This document shows positions 34,970-43,089 of a stretch of 64,000 bases of DNA, piece by piece. The notes under the pieces were generated by a model, which was not told where the DNA came from, did not search any database, and was given only the letters and a program-made list of their open reading frames with translations. Both the position numbers and the translations under genes were made by a program. Numbering within the stretch: the stretch's first letter is position 1; the number at the start of each line of letters is the position of its first letter. The DNA comes from Streptomyces sp. AC555_RSS877 (GTDB lineage: Bacteria; Actinomycetota; Actinomycetes; Streptomycetales; Streptomycetaceae), in assembly GCF_019049245.1 (NCBI RefSeq), contig NZ_JAGMUK010000216.1, positions 92,655-156,654 on the forward strand, in the 5' to 3' direction.

Positions 34970-35755
34970 ATGCGTCGCACCACACTTGCCGCCCTCTGCC
35001 TCGCCGCCGCGGCCACCACCGGACTCACCGGCTGCCTCCCCGACCAGAACAAGGCCGACAGCAAGCCGGACACACCGGCCCGGTCGAGCGCTTCGGCCAC
35101 GCCGAAGGACCCCTTCGCCGGACTGAGCGGCGGTGAGATAGCCGAGCGGGCGATGGAGGCGACCACGGGTGCCTCGTCGCTGCGCATGAAGGGCGACATC
35201 CCCGACGAGGAGAGCGGCGGCACGCTCCAGATCGACATGGCCCTGGACAAGAAGGGCGAGTGCGCCGGCACGATGAGCGTCGGCGGCCAGGGCGAGGCCG
35301 AGTTGATCAAGACCGGCGACACCGTCTACATGAAGTACGACGAGGCGTTCCTGCGCGCCCAGAGCGAGGGCGAATCCCAGGCGGACACCGAAGCGGCCGT
35401 CGAGCTGCTGGCCGGCAAGTGGACCAGGATGTCCGCGAAGGGCCAGGACGCCCAGGACATCGCGAGCTTCTGCGACCTGGCCACGGTCCTCGGCGACGCC
35501 GAGGACGGCCGCTCGGACGCGACCCGCGGCAAGACCACCACCGTCGACGGTGCGCCCGCGATCGTCCTGCGGGAGAAGGACGGCAAGGACCGTTACACGC
35601 TGTACGTCGCCACCGAGGGCGAACCGTATCTGCTGCGGGTGGACAACACGTCCGGCAAGGACGCGGGCACCCTCACCTTCACCGACTTCGACGAGCCTGT
35701 CCCGGCGCAGCGCCCCAGCGGCGACATCGTGGACCTGGACGCCCTGGCCGGCTGA
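34970..35755 (+). CDS. lipoprotein, LppX/LprG-like
   Basis: This 261-aa lipoprotein has the signal MRRTTLAALCLAAAATTGLT and lipobox LTGC (Cys22). A Ser/Pro-rich linker leads to a ~200-residue domain beginning AERAMEATTGASSLRMKGDI. Features such as GGTLQIDMALDKKGECAGTM, VYMKYDEAFLR and PYLLRVDNTS fit the half-barrel lipid-binding fold of LppX/LprF/LprG-type actinobacterial lipoproteins. The substrate is unknown. The ~250-bp gap before it holds short GC-rich imperfect repeats (around 34850-34910) and no gene. A strong hairpin follows. Confidence 0.85.
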   Translation: MRRTTLAALCLAAAATTGLTGCLPDQNKADSKPDTPARSSASATPKDPFAGLSGGEIAERAMEATTGASSLRMKGDIPDEESGGTLQIDMALDKKGECAGTMSVGGQGEAELIKTGDTVYMKYDEAFLRAQSEGESQADTEAAVELLAGKWTRMSAKGQDAQDIASFCDLATVLGDAEDGRSDATRGKTTTVDGAPAIVLREKDGKDRYTLYVATEGEPYLLRVDNTSGKDAGTLTFTDFDEPVPAQRPSGDIVDLDALAG

Positions 35756-35793
35756 TCCGGCCGGGCGCTCTCGCCGCACCGCACCACATGCGT

Positions 35794-35841
35794 CGGCCGC
35801 TTGCCCCGCCTCCAGGTGTGCGGAGGCGGGGCAAGCGGCCG
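35794..35841. terminator. 20-bp bidirectional terminator
   Basis: A perfect 20-bp stem (left arm CGGCCGCTTGCCCCGCCTCC) with an 8-nt loop lies between the convergent lipoprotein and sugar-permease genes. Confidence 0.93.
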
Positions 35842-35874
35842 GGTGCGCAGAGGGCCGGGAGCGCCCCGGAGCGG

Positions 35875-36903
35875 TCAGGTTTTCTTCCGGGCCGTCATGG
35901 CGCGCTGGATGAGGATGAAGGCGCACAGCAGCACACCCGTGGCGATCTTCGTCCACCAGGAGCTGAGCGTGCCCTCGAACTGGATGATGCTCTTGATCAG
36001 GCCCAGCACCAGGACACCGAAGAGGGTGCCCAGCACATAGCCGGAGCCGCCCGTCAGCAGCGTGCCGCCGATGACGACCGCGGCGATCGCGTCGAGCTCC
36101 ATGCCGGTGGCGTGCAGCGGGTCACCGGACTGGATGTACAGGGTGAACAGCAGGCCGGCCAGGGCCGAGCAGAAGCCGCTCACGGTGTACACGGCGATCT
36201 TCGTGCCGCCCTGCGGAAGACCCATCAGCAGGGCCGACTGCTCGTTGCCGCCGATGGCGTACACCCGGCGTCCGAAGCGCGTGTAGTGCAGCACGTAGAA
36301 CGCCACGCCCAGGACGACCAGGGCGACGATCGCGCCGATCGACAGGAAGGCCCCGCCCAGTGACACCTGTGCCTGGGCCATGCTGCTCACCGAGGAGTCG
36401 CCGATGGAGATCGACTCCTTGCTGATGACCAGGCACAGGCCCCGGAAGAGGAAGAGCCCGGCGAGGGTGACGATGAAGGGCTGGATCTCGAAGTTGTGGA
36501 TCACGTAGCCCATGACGAAACCGCCGAGCGCGCCCACGGCCAGGGCCATGGGGATCACCAGCAGGATCGGCAGGCCCTGACGTTCCACCAGCCAGGCCGT
36601 GAACATGGTGGTGAAGCCGATCACCGAGCCCACGGACAGGTCGATCCCGCCGGACAGGATGACGAACGTGGCTCCGACGGCGGCGACCAGCAGGTAGCCG
36701 TTGTCGATGAACAGGTTCAGGAAGACCTGCGGTTCGCCGAAGCCGTAGTTGGCGTAGCGGCTCAGTCCGCCGACGTACATCGCCAGGAAGAGCGCGGCCG
36801 TCACCAGGACGGGCAGGCGCCGGTCGCCGAGCAGACGCGCGGCCTTGGACGCCGTACGGCTTTCCGGCGCCGGTGCCGGACGGGTCTTGGTGGTCGCGCT
36901 CAT
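35875..36903 (-). CDS. yjfF: sugar ABC transporter permease, YjfF type
   Basis: This 342-aa permease of the ribose/galactofuranose (RbsC/BPD_transp_2) family has about eight to ten membrane segments, e.g. ATFVILSGGIDLSVGSVIGF, the hallmark motif. EAA-type coupling region: YTRFGRRVYAIGGNEQSALLMG. The ATG at 36903 overlaps the stop of the preceding permease gene by 4 bp. As last gene of the four-gene set it corresponds in order to E. coli yjfF. With YtfT it should form a heterodimeric channel for furanose sugars. Confidence 0.88.
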   Translation of the reverse strand: MSATTKTRPAPAPESRTASKAARLLGDRRLPVLVTAALFLAMYVGGLSRYANYGFGEPQVFLNLFIDNGYLLVAAVGATFVILSGGIDLSVGSVIGFTTMFTAWLVERQGLPILLVIPMALAVGALGGFVMGYVIHNFEIQPFIVTLAGLFLFRGLCLVISKESISIGDSSVSSMAQAQVSLGGAFLSIGAIVALVVLGVAFYVLHYTRFGRRVYAIGGNEQSALLMGLPQGGTKIAVYTVSGFCSALAGLLFTLYIQSGDPLHATGMELDAIAAVVIGGTLLTGGSGYVLGTLFGVLVLGLIKSIIQFEGTLSSWWTKIATGVLLCAFILIQRAMTARKKT

Positions 36904-37991
36904 CGCGACACCTCCATGGTGGGAGCGGCCTCGGGCGTCGCGGCGGTGTCCGTCGGAGCCGCGGACCGGCGCCCCTTGAGGCCCTTCGTGCCGAAGACCT
37001 TGGCGCGGAACTTCGGGGACTGCAGCAGGCAGACGACGATGACGACGACGGCCTTGAAGACCAGGTTGGTCTGGGTGGGTACGCCGATGGTGTAGATCGT
37101 GGTGGTCAGGGTCTGGATGACGAGGGCGCCGATGACCGTGCCGCCGATGGAGAACCGGCCGCCCAGCAGCGAGGTGCCGCCGATCACGACGGCGAGGATG
37201 GCGTCCAGCTCGATCCACAGGCCGGCGTTGTTGCCGTCGGCGGCCGAGGTGTTGGAGCTGATCATCAGGCCGGCGATGCCCGCGCACAGCGCGCAGAACA
37301 CGTACACCATGATCTTGATGCGCAGGGACCTGATGCCGACCAGGCGGCTGGCCTCGGCGTTGCCGCCGACCGACTCGACGAGCAGGCCGAGGGCCGTGCG
37401 GCGGGTCAGGGCGACGGTGATGGCGACGACCGCGGCCACCACGAAGATCGAGAAGGGCAGGGTCAGCCAGTAGCCGCCGCCGATGAGCTTGTACGGCTCG
37501 CTGTTGATCGTGATGATCTGGCCGTCGGTGATCAGCTGGGCGACACCGCGTCCGGCGACCATGATGATCAGCGTGGCGATGATCGGCTGGATGCCCATCC
37601 GGGCGACCAGGAAGCCGTTCCAGAGGCCGCAGACGACCGCGGCCAGCAGGCCCAGGCCCATCGCGAGCAGCACCCCGGACAGGGCGCTCTGGTCGGCCTG
37701 GTCGCTGATGTAGGAACAGGTCAGTGCGCCGGTGATCGCGACCACGGCGCCGACCGAGAGGTCGATGCCGCCGGTGGCGATGACCAGGGTCATGCCGACC
37801 GCCACCAGGATGAGGGGCGATCCGAACAGCACGATCGAGACGAGGCTGCCGTAGAGGTGGCCGTCCGTCATCTTGATCGCGAAGAAGTCGGGGGTGAAGG
37901 GAACGTTGATGAGCAGCAGGACGACCAGCACGGCGACCGGCCAGAACAGGTGATGCTGCGTCAGCGCTCGCCATCGGGGGGTGGTGGTCAC
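36900..37991 (-). CDS. ytfT: sugar ABC transporter permease, YtfT type
   Basis: This 363-aa permease of the same family starts at GTG 37991 (VTTTPRWRALTQHHLFWPVAV), overlapping the ATPase stop by 4 bp, with GGAG upstream. Hallmark segments are VGMTLVIATGGIDLSVGAVV and ALGLLVESVGGNAEASRLVG (coupling helix). It is about 20 residues longer at the C-terminus than its partner, ending in an Ala/Thr/Pro tail. Tight translational coupling on both sides supports a single transporter complex with YtfR and YjfF. Confidence 0.88.
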   Translation of the reverse strand: MTTTPRWRALTQHHLFWPVAVLVVLLLINVPFTPDFFAIKMTDGHLYGSLVSIVLFGSPLILVAVGMTLVIATGGIDLSVGAVVAITGALTCSYISDQADQSALSGVLLAMGLGLLAAVVCGLWNGFLVARMGIQPIIATLIIMVAGRGVAQLITDGQIITINSEPYKLIGGGYWLTLPFSIFVVAAVVAITVALTRRTALGLLVESVGGNAEASRLVGIRSLRIKIMVYVFCALCAGIAGLMISSNTSAADGNNAGLWIELDAILAVVIGGTSLLGGRFSIGGTVIGALVIQTLTTTIYTIGVPTQTNLVFKAVVVIVVCLLQSPKFRAKVFGTKGLKGRRSAAPTDTAATPEAAPTMEVSR

Positions 37992-39526
37992 TGGTGTTCT
38001 CCGCTCGCGATGGTCTCCAGGATCCGGGTGGGGGTGATCTCGGGCCCGTTGGCGATCTGTGCGACCAGCTTGCGGTCGCGCAGCACGCCGATGGTGTGAC
38101 TGAGCCGGAGCACCTCCTCCAGCTCGGCCGCGATGTACAGCACGGACATGCCTTCCTCGGAGAGCGAGACCACGAGTTTCTGGATCTCCGCCTTCGCGCC
38201 GACGTCGATGCCGCGCGTCGGCTCGTCCAGGATCAGCAGCTTCGGCTGGGTGATGAGCCAGCGGGCGAGCAGTACCTTCTGCTGGTTGCCGCCGCTGAGC
38301 TGGCCGACGCGGGCCTCGGGGTTGGCGGGGCGGATGTCCAGCGCCTTGATGTACTTGGCGACGAGTTCGTCGCGCTGGGCGGCCGGGATGGGCCGGGTCC
38401 AGCCGCGCGAGGCCTGCAGGGCGAGGATGATGTTCTCCCGCACCGTCAGGTCGGGCACCAGGCCCTCGGCCTTGCGGTTCTCCGAGCAGAACGCGACGCC
38501 CGCGCCGATCGCGTCGTTCGGGGCGCTCATCGAGACCGGCTTGCCGCCGATGCTGACCTTGCCGCTGTCGGGCTGGTCGGCGCCGAAGAGCAACCGGGCG
38601 AGTTCGGTACGCCCGGAGCCGAGCAGGCCGGCCAGTCCGACGACCTCGCCCTTCTTGATCTCCAGGTCGAAGGGGGCGATGGCGCCGGTCCTGCCGAGGC
38701 CGTCGGCGCGCACCAGCGGTTCGCCGACATCGGCGCGCAGCTGGTGGTCGTGCAGCTCCTCCAGCTGGTCCAGGGCCTTGCCGATCATCAGCTGGACGAG
38801 GCCGACCTGGTCGAGGTCGCCGACCATGTGCTCGCCGACGAGGGTGCCGTTGCGCAGGACGGTCATCCGGTCGCAGATCTCGTAGATCTGGTCCAGGAAG
38901 TGCGAGACGAACAGGATCGCGACGCCTTCGTCCCTGAGCTGCCGCATCAGGCGGAACAGTTCGAGGACCTCGTCGCGGTCGAGGCTGGACGTAGGCTCGT
39001 CCAGGACCAGCACCTTGGTGCCGGCGCCCGCGCCGTCGCTGTCGCCGGTGCCCACCGACCGTACGATCGCGACCAGTTGCTGTACGGCCAGCGGGTACGA
39101 GGACAGGGGCGCGGTCACGTCGATGTCGAGGCCGAGCCGGTCGACCAGCTCCGCCGCGTCCTTGCGCATCTTCTTCCACAGGATGCGGCCGGCGCGGGTG
39201 GGTTCACGTCCGATGAAGATGTTCTCCGCCACCGACAGGTTGGGGCAGAGGTTCACCTCCTGGTAGACCGTGCTGATGCCGGCCTGCTGCGCCTGCAGCG
39301 GGCTGTCGATCCGCACGGCCTGCCCGTCGAGGGTGACCGTGCCGCCGTCCAGCGAGTAGACGCCGGTCAGCACCTTGATGAGGGTGGACTTCCCGGCCCC
39401 GTTCTCGCCCATCAGGGCGTGGATCTCGCCGGGGAAGAGCCGGAAGTCGACACCCGACAGAGCCCGTACCCCCGGAAACTCTTTGACTATGCCCGTCATC
39501 TCCAGGACGGGCAGCGGCTCTGCCAT
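37988..39526 (-). CDS. ytfR: sugar ABC transporter ATPase (two NBDs), YtfR type
   Basis: This 512-aa cytoplasmic ATPase is a tandem-NBD protein of the RbsA/MglA/YtfR group. NBD1: Walker A GENGAGKST, signature region YPLAVQQLVAIVRS, Walker B VLVLDEPTSSLD. NBD2: degenerate P-loop LLGSGRTE, signature LSGGNQQKVLLARW, Walker B LLILDEPTRGIDVG. ATG 39526 (MAEPLPVLEM) has AGGAG 7 bases upstream and is preferred to an ATG five codons earlier. The gap to the binding-protein gene stop (39624) is 97 bases. Confidence 0.92.
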   Translation of the reverse strand: MAEPLPVLEMTGIVKEFPGVRALSGVDFRLFPGEIHALMGENGAGKSTLIKVLTGVYSLDGGTVTLDGQAVRIDSPLQAQQAGISTVYQEVNLCPNLSVAENIFIGREPTRAGRILWKKMRKDAAELVDRLGLDIDVTAPLSSYPLAVQQLVAIVRSVGTGDSDGAGAGTKVLVLDEPTSSLDRDEVLELFRLMRQLRDEGVAILFVSHFLDQIYEICDRMTVLRNGTLVGEHMVGDLDQVGLVQLMIGKALDQLEELHDHQLRADVGEPLVRADGLGRTGAIAPFDLEIKKGEVVGLAGLLGSGRTELARLLFGADQPDSGKVSIGGKPVSMSAPNDAIGAGVAFCSENRKAEGLVPDLTVRENIILALQASRGWTRPIPAAQRDELVAKYIKALDIRPANPEARVGQLSGGNQQKVLLARWLITQPKLLILDEPTRGIDVGAKAEIQKLVVSLSEEGMSVLYIAAELEEVLRLSHTIGVLRDRKLVAQIANGPEITPTRILETIASGEHQ

Positions 39527-39623
39527 GGCAGCGCTCCTCATGGATTTCGTTCAGGCCCGCAGGGAGCCCCCTGGACCGAGGGATTCGGTCGGCGGAGGGC
39601 TCCCTGCCGGTGGGTGCGGTCGG

Positions 39624-40628
39624 TCAGTACTTGCGAGTGGGGAGCGCGGCCTTGGCCTGGTCCTGCATGAAGTCGCTCTCCTTGGTCTTGATCCAGCGCT
39701 CGACCGTCTCGCCGTCCTTGACCTTCTGGACGACCTCCATCAGCTGGGGGCCGAGCAGCGGGTTGCACTCGACGATGGCGTTGATCTTGCCCTCGGACAT
39801 GGCCACGAAGCCGTCCTTCACGCCGTCGATCGTGACGATCAGGATGTCCTTGCCGGGCTTCTTGCCGGCCGCCTCGATGGCCTGGATGGCGCCGATGCCC
39901 ATGTCGTCGTTGTGCGCGAAGAGCACGTTGATGTCCGGGTTGGACTGCAGGAAGGCGGCCATGACCTGCTTGCCGCCGGCGCGGGTGAAGTCACCGGTCT
40001 GGCTGACGACGATCTTCCAGTCGTCGGCGTGGTCGGCGTCCATGACCTCCTTGAAGCCCTTGGCTCGCTCGATCGCGGGGGCGGCACCGGTGGTGCCCTC
40101 CAGCTGTGCGATCTTGACGGCGCCCTTGTGGCCGGCCTTCTCGAGCACCTTCTCCAGGATCTTGGCCGCGCGCCGGCCCTCGTCCGTGAAGTCCGAGCCG
40201 ACGAGCGTGACGAACAGGGACTCGTCGGAGGTCTCGACGGAGCGGTCGGTGAGGACCACGGGGATCTTCTTGGCCTTGGCTTCCTTCAGCACCGCGTCCC
40301 AGCCGGTGACGACCACCGGCGAGAAGGCTATGACGTCCACGCCCTGGGTGATGTAGCTGCGGATCGCGGAGATCTGGTTCTCCTGCTTCTGCTGCGCGTC
40401 GGAGAACTTGAGGTTGTAGCCCGCCTCCTTGGCAGCCGACTTCACCGAGTCGGTGTTGGCGCTGCGCCAGCCGCTCTCCGAGCCGACCTGGGAGAAGCCC
40501 AGGGTGATCGTCTTGCTGCCACCGGCGGAGGTGGAGCCGGAGGAGTCGTCCTCCTTGGCGCACGCGGCGAGGCCGCCCGCAGCTGCCACGCCGACCGCCG
40601 CAGTGAGGAAGTTCCGTCTGTTGAGCAT
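39624..40628 (-). CDS. ytfQ: galactofuranose-type sugar-binding lipoprotein, YtfQ-like
   Basis: This 334-aa periplasmic-type binding protein has a signal with NRRNFLTAAVGVAAAGGLA and lipobox LAAC, so it is membrane-tethered. The mature sequence is strikingly YtfQ-like: ITLGFSQVGSESGWRSANTD, DAQQKQENQISAIRSYITQG, SPVVVTGWDAVLKEAK and FAHNDDMGIGAIQAIEAAG. From memory, these blocks match the galactofuranose-binding protein of E. coli more closely than RbsB. ATG 40628 has AAAGGAG upstream. It starts the ytfQ-ytfR-ytfT-yjfF ordered cluster. Confidence 0.9.
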   Translation of the reverse strand: MLNRRNFLTAAVGVAAAGGLAACAKEDDSSGSTSAGGSKTITLGFSQVGSESGWRSANTDSVKSAAKEAGYNLKFSDAQQKQENQISAIRSYITQGVDVIAFSPVVVTGWDAVLKEAKAKKIPVVLTDRSVETSDESLFVTLVGSDFTDEGRRAAKILEKVLEKAGHKGAVKIAQLEGTTGAAPAIERAKGFKEVMDADHADDWKIVVSQTGDFTRAGGKQVMAAFLQSNPDINVLFAHNDDMGIGAIQAIEAAGKKPGKDILIVTIDGVKDGFVAMSEGKINAIVECNPLLGPQLMEVVQKVKDGETVERWIKTKESDFMQDQAKAALPTRKY

Positions 40629-40700
40629 GTTCTTCTCCTTTGAAGTGCCGGTCCGGACGGACCGCTCGTACTCGATGGGACGGGCCACACTGCGTCCAGC

Positions 40701-40718
40701 CTGTCGATCATCGTTCGG
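40701..40718. promoter_or_regulatory. third, weaker copy of the shared 18-bp operator-like motif
   Basis: On the minus strand, CCGAACGATGATCGACAG aligns to the 46160-46177 motif at 13 of 18 positions. It overlaps a plausible -10 (GATGAT) of the importer operon, with TTGGTG 17 bp upstream. Confidence 0.45.
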
Positions 40719-40759
40719 GATATCGACCGCACCAAGAGGTGGAAACGGTCGGTGCCGGT

Positions 40760-41833
40760 TCAGGTGGGAGCACCCTCCGGTACAGGGGTGATGCTCCGAG
40801 TGGTGTGTTGAGGGGTGTGAGGGAAGGTGCTGGCGCGGACGACGAGTTGGGGTTCGATGGCGATCCGGGGCGCCCCGGGGTGTGCCCGGCCCTCGATGAG
40901 ATCCAGGAGCAGGGCGATGCTGTGCTTGCCCACGGCCGAGAAGTCCTGCCGGACCGTGGTGAGCGGGGGCGCGAAGAACTCCGACTCCGGTATGTCGTCG
41001 AAGCCGACCACGGCGACATCCTCGGGTGTGCGCACACCCGCTTCCCGCAGGGCCCGCAACACCCCCAGCGCCATCTGGTCGTTGGCGACGAAGACCGCGG
41101 TCAGCCCTCGTCCCACCCAGCCCGCCAGTTCTTGGCCGGCCCGGTATCCCGACAGCGGACTCCAGTCTCCGCGCAGTGTCAACGGCGGCTCGATCCCGCC
41201 CGCTTCGAGGGTCGCCCGCCAGCCGGCCGCCCGGTCGGCGGCCTCCTGCCAGTCGTCGGGCCCGGCAAGGTGCCAGACCGTGCGGTGACCGGCCGCCAGG
41301 AGGTGCCCGGTGGCCAGCCGTGCGCCCAGGTGTTGGTCCACGGCGACGCAGGGGATGCCCACGCCGGTCCCGCTGCCCACGATCACCACCGGGAACGGAT
41401 GCCGCAGTCCGGCCAGGGTCTCGACCGCCGATCGCTGGGGGGCGATGGCGACGACTCCCTCCACCCCGCCGTCGCCGAGGTGGTCCAGGGCTTCGGAGAG
41501 GGTGTCGACGGTCAGCTTGCGCACGCTGACCGTGGAGACGAGGTACCCCTCGGCCCGTGCCGCCTCCTCGAGCGCGAACAGGGTGCTGGCCGGTCCGTAG
41601 AGGGTGGTGTCGGAGGCGACCACACCCAGGGTGCGGGTGCGGCGGGTGGCCAGTGCTCGTGCGGAGGAGTTGCGACGGTAACCCATCTCCTCGATGGCGC
41701 GCAGCACCTTGGCCCTGGTCTGGTCCCGGACGTTGGGGTGGTCGGCCAGCACCCGGGACACGGTCTGGTGGGACACGCCCGCCAGCCGTGCGACGTCGGC
41801 CATGGTGGGCGGCCGAAGCTGCGGTTGAGCCAC
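40760..41833 (-). CDS. LacI-family transcriptional regulator of the sugar locus
   Basis: This 357-aa repressor has the LacI HTH and hinge at residues 10-60 (TMADVARLAGVSHQTVSRVLAD, then RRNSSARALATRRTRTLG). A type 1 periplasmic-binding-protein-like effector domain follows (VFVANDQMALGVLRALREAG, VGFDDIPESEFFAPPLTTV). The GTG at 41833 is preferred to an open frame 110 codons longer because GGAGG lies 7 bases upstream and the family starts just before the HTH. It lies between the importer and the two glycoside hydrolases and is the obvious local regulator; the effector is inferred to be the imported sugar. Confidence 0.9.
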   Translation of the reverse strand: MAQPQLRPPTMADVARLAGVSHQTVSRVLADHPNVRDQTRAKVLRAIEEMGYRRNSSARALATRRTRTLGVVASDTTLYGPASTLFALEEAARAEGYLVSTVSVRKLTVDTLSEALDHLGDGGVEGVVAIAPQRSAVETLAGLRHPFPVVIVGSGTGVGIPCVAVDQHLGARLATGHLLAAGHRTVWHLAGPDDWQEAADRAAGWRATLEAGGIEPPLTLRGDWSPLSGYRAGQELAGWVGRGLTAVFVANDQMALGVLRALREAGVRTPEDVAVVGFDDIPESEFFAPPLTTVRQDFSAVGKHSIALLLDLIEGRAHPGAPRIAIEPQLVVRASTFPHTPQHTTRSITPVPEGAPT

Positions 41834-42059
41834 GGCCGTACCTCCTTGGCTGTCGTCTGCCGATAAGACCTGAAATGCGTGCCGATGTTCTCGCGTGGAC
41901 GGGTTCACGGCGGCCCCTGTGACAGCCGTGCCGACCGACGGGCCGGCAACCGTCCGTGCGGTCCGTCGCTTCCTGCCGGGGAGGCGAGCCGGGGCCTTGT
42001 GGTCATGTGGTCGCACCTCCGCGGTGGGTCGCTTTCGCCGACTGTTGGGCGTGGAGGTC

Positions 42060-42077
42060 ATTGTGAGCGCTAACAAT
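42060..42077. promoter_or_regulatory. lac-operator-like palindrome upstream of the LacI gene
   Basis: ATTGTGAGCGCTAACAAT has 8 of 9 bases symmetric about a central CpG, the form bound by LacI/GalR regulators. It lies ~227 bases upstream of the regulator start, suggesting autoregulation. Confidence 0.7.
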
Positions 42078-42207
42078 TCCTGGCGGTCAAGAGGATTGCA
42101 GCGGGAAGTCGTCACGGTTAAATAACGTGCCGGTACGGCCGGGCTCGCAACGATCACCGACACCGGCGGAACCGGCCCTCCGCGGCAAACGCCGTGGCCA
42201 AAAGGGG

Positions 42208-42236
42208 TTGACGCACCCGCGGAGCGACCCTATCTT
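42208..42236 (+). promoter_or_regulatory. strong plus-strand promoter without a clear gene
   Basis: TTGACG (42208-42213), a 17-bp spacer and TATCTT (42231-42236). The predicted start near 42243 is followed by the shared 18-bp operator. Candidate starts downstream (GTG 42275, ATG 42288) give only short, unrecognised products. Confidence 0.6.
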
Positions 42237-42249
42237 CAGCAACGAAACT

Positions 42250-42267
42250 TCGAACCACGTCCGAAAT
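42250..42267. promoter_or_regulatory. shared 18-bp operator-like motif, copy 1
   Basis: TCGAACCACGTCCGAAAT, identical at 16 of 18 positions to 46160-46177 in the divergent glycoside hydrolase promoter region. It is placed 13 bases after a -10 element. Confidence 0.65.
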
Positions 42268-42931
42268 ACCGAATGTGGGCGTTGTTCATGGGCACCACCG
42301 GAGGAACATCCGCGACCTTGCCGGGCCGTTGGCCGCCTGCTCCACCACCACATGGGACAGGCCGACGCCGGGTCGATCCATCGGCACGCACCTCAGTGGT
42401 GTGACAGCGCGTCAGCCCGACCGAAACCCGTACTGGTCCGATCCTTCCCCTCGCCGTGCCCCAGCCGTCGGCGGCCTCGCGGCCTCGACGAAGCGCGCAC
42501 GGCACCCGTAGCACCGAGCCCGCGCATGACCGCGTCCCGCGGCTGCACACGCGGCGGCTGGTTCCGCGCGGGCCCCCGGCACCGGCCGCACACCGCCGGG
42601 CAGGGCTGAGCTGTCGCGCGGGCGGCCTACGACACGCCGGAGGGCGCGCGGACGCCCGCAGACGCGCGATGGGTCGCCTCGACGCCGCGTCCGTCCCAGC
42701 TCGGCCGAATTCACCGCTCGTACCGGCGCATCAGGCGTTGGAAGCTCTCGGCGAGGGCGAGGGCGAGGGCGAGGGGCGTGGAGGCATCCAGGCGGGCGCC
42801 TGCTGCGCTCTGCGGGCCCGATCCTCGGGGGCGGTTACGCGGCTCTCCCTCTGGGGCCTGCGCACGCTCTAGGCGGTGTCCAGCGCGTCGCGGCACCCCG
42901 GCCCCCTTCCCCGTACACAGGTGTGAGGCAT

Positions 42932-42970
42932 CCGGAGCCGGGCCTCGGGAATCCCGAGGCCCGGCTCCGG
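42932..42970. terminator. 18-bp perfect hairpin after the MGH1-like hydrolase
   Basis: CCGGAGCCGGGCCTCGGG pairs completely with its partner around a 3-nt AAT loop. It lies 116 bases past the hydrolase stop, beyond the tandem repeat. Confidence 0.9.
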
Positions 42971-42987
42971 GCGCTGGTCCGCCGGCT

Positions 42988-43089
42988 GAGACCGGCTAGG
43001 ACCGGCTGAGACCGGCTAGGACCGGCTGAGACCGGCTGAGACCGGCTGAGACCGGCTGAGACCGGCTGGGACCGGCTAAGACCGGCTAG
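42988..43089. repeat. 10-bp tandem repeat array (GACCGGCTGA)
   Basis: About ten direct copies of a 10-bp unit GACCGGCTGA/GACCGGCTAG abut, and slightly overlap, the stop codon of the glycoside hydrolase. Variation is nearly limited to the ninth and tenth bases. Confidence 0.92.

Larger units (their letters stand above)
41834..43085. other. 1.25-kb region without a supportable gene
   Basis: It contains, in order, the LacI-type palindrome (42060-42077), a strong plus-strand promoter with the shared operator (42208-42267), ~650 bp of GC-rich DNA whose short open frames show no recognisable product, a perfect 18-bp hairpin (42932-42970) and a 10-bp tandem repeat array (42988-43089). It may hold a decayed gene or an untranslated RNA. 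Confidence 0.6.

Noticed and set aside
36900..39179. A single 759-residue fusion of ATPase-like sequence and a permease
   Set aside because: The upstream half is an out-of-frame reading of the ATPase gene; the real permease begins at GTG 37991 with a ribosome site.
42275..42511. A 78-codon gene starting at GTG 42275 behind the orphan promoter
   Set aside because: No ribosome-binding site, unusual composition (Arg/Pro/Ser/Thr-rich) and no recognisable similarity; kept only as a possibility within the orphan-promoter finding.
42988..43089. CRISPR array
   Set aside because: The 10-bp units are contiguous without spacers, and no cas gene is present.
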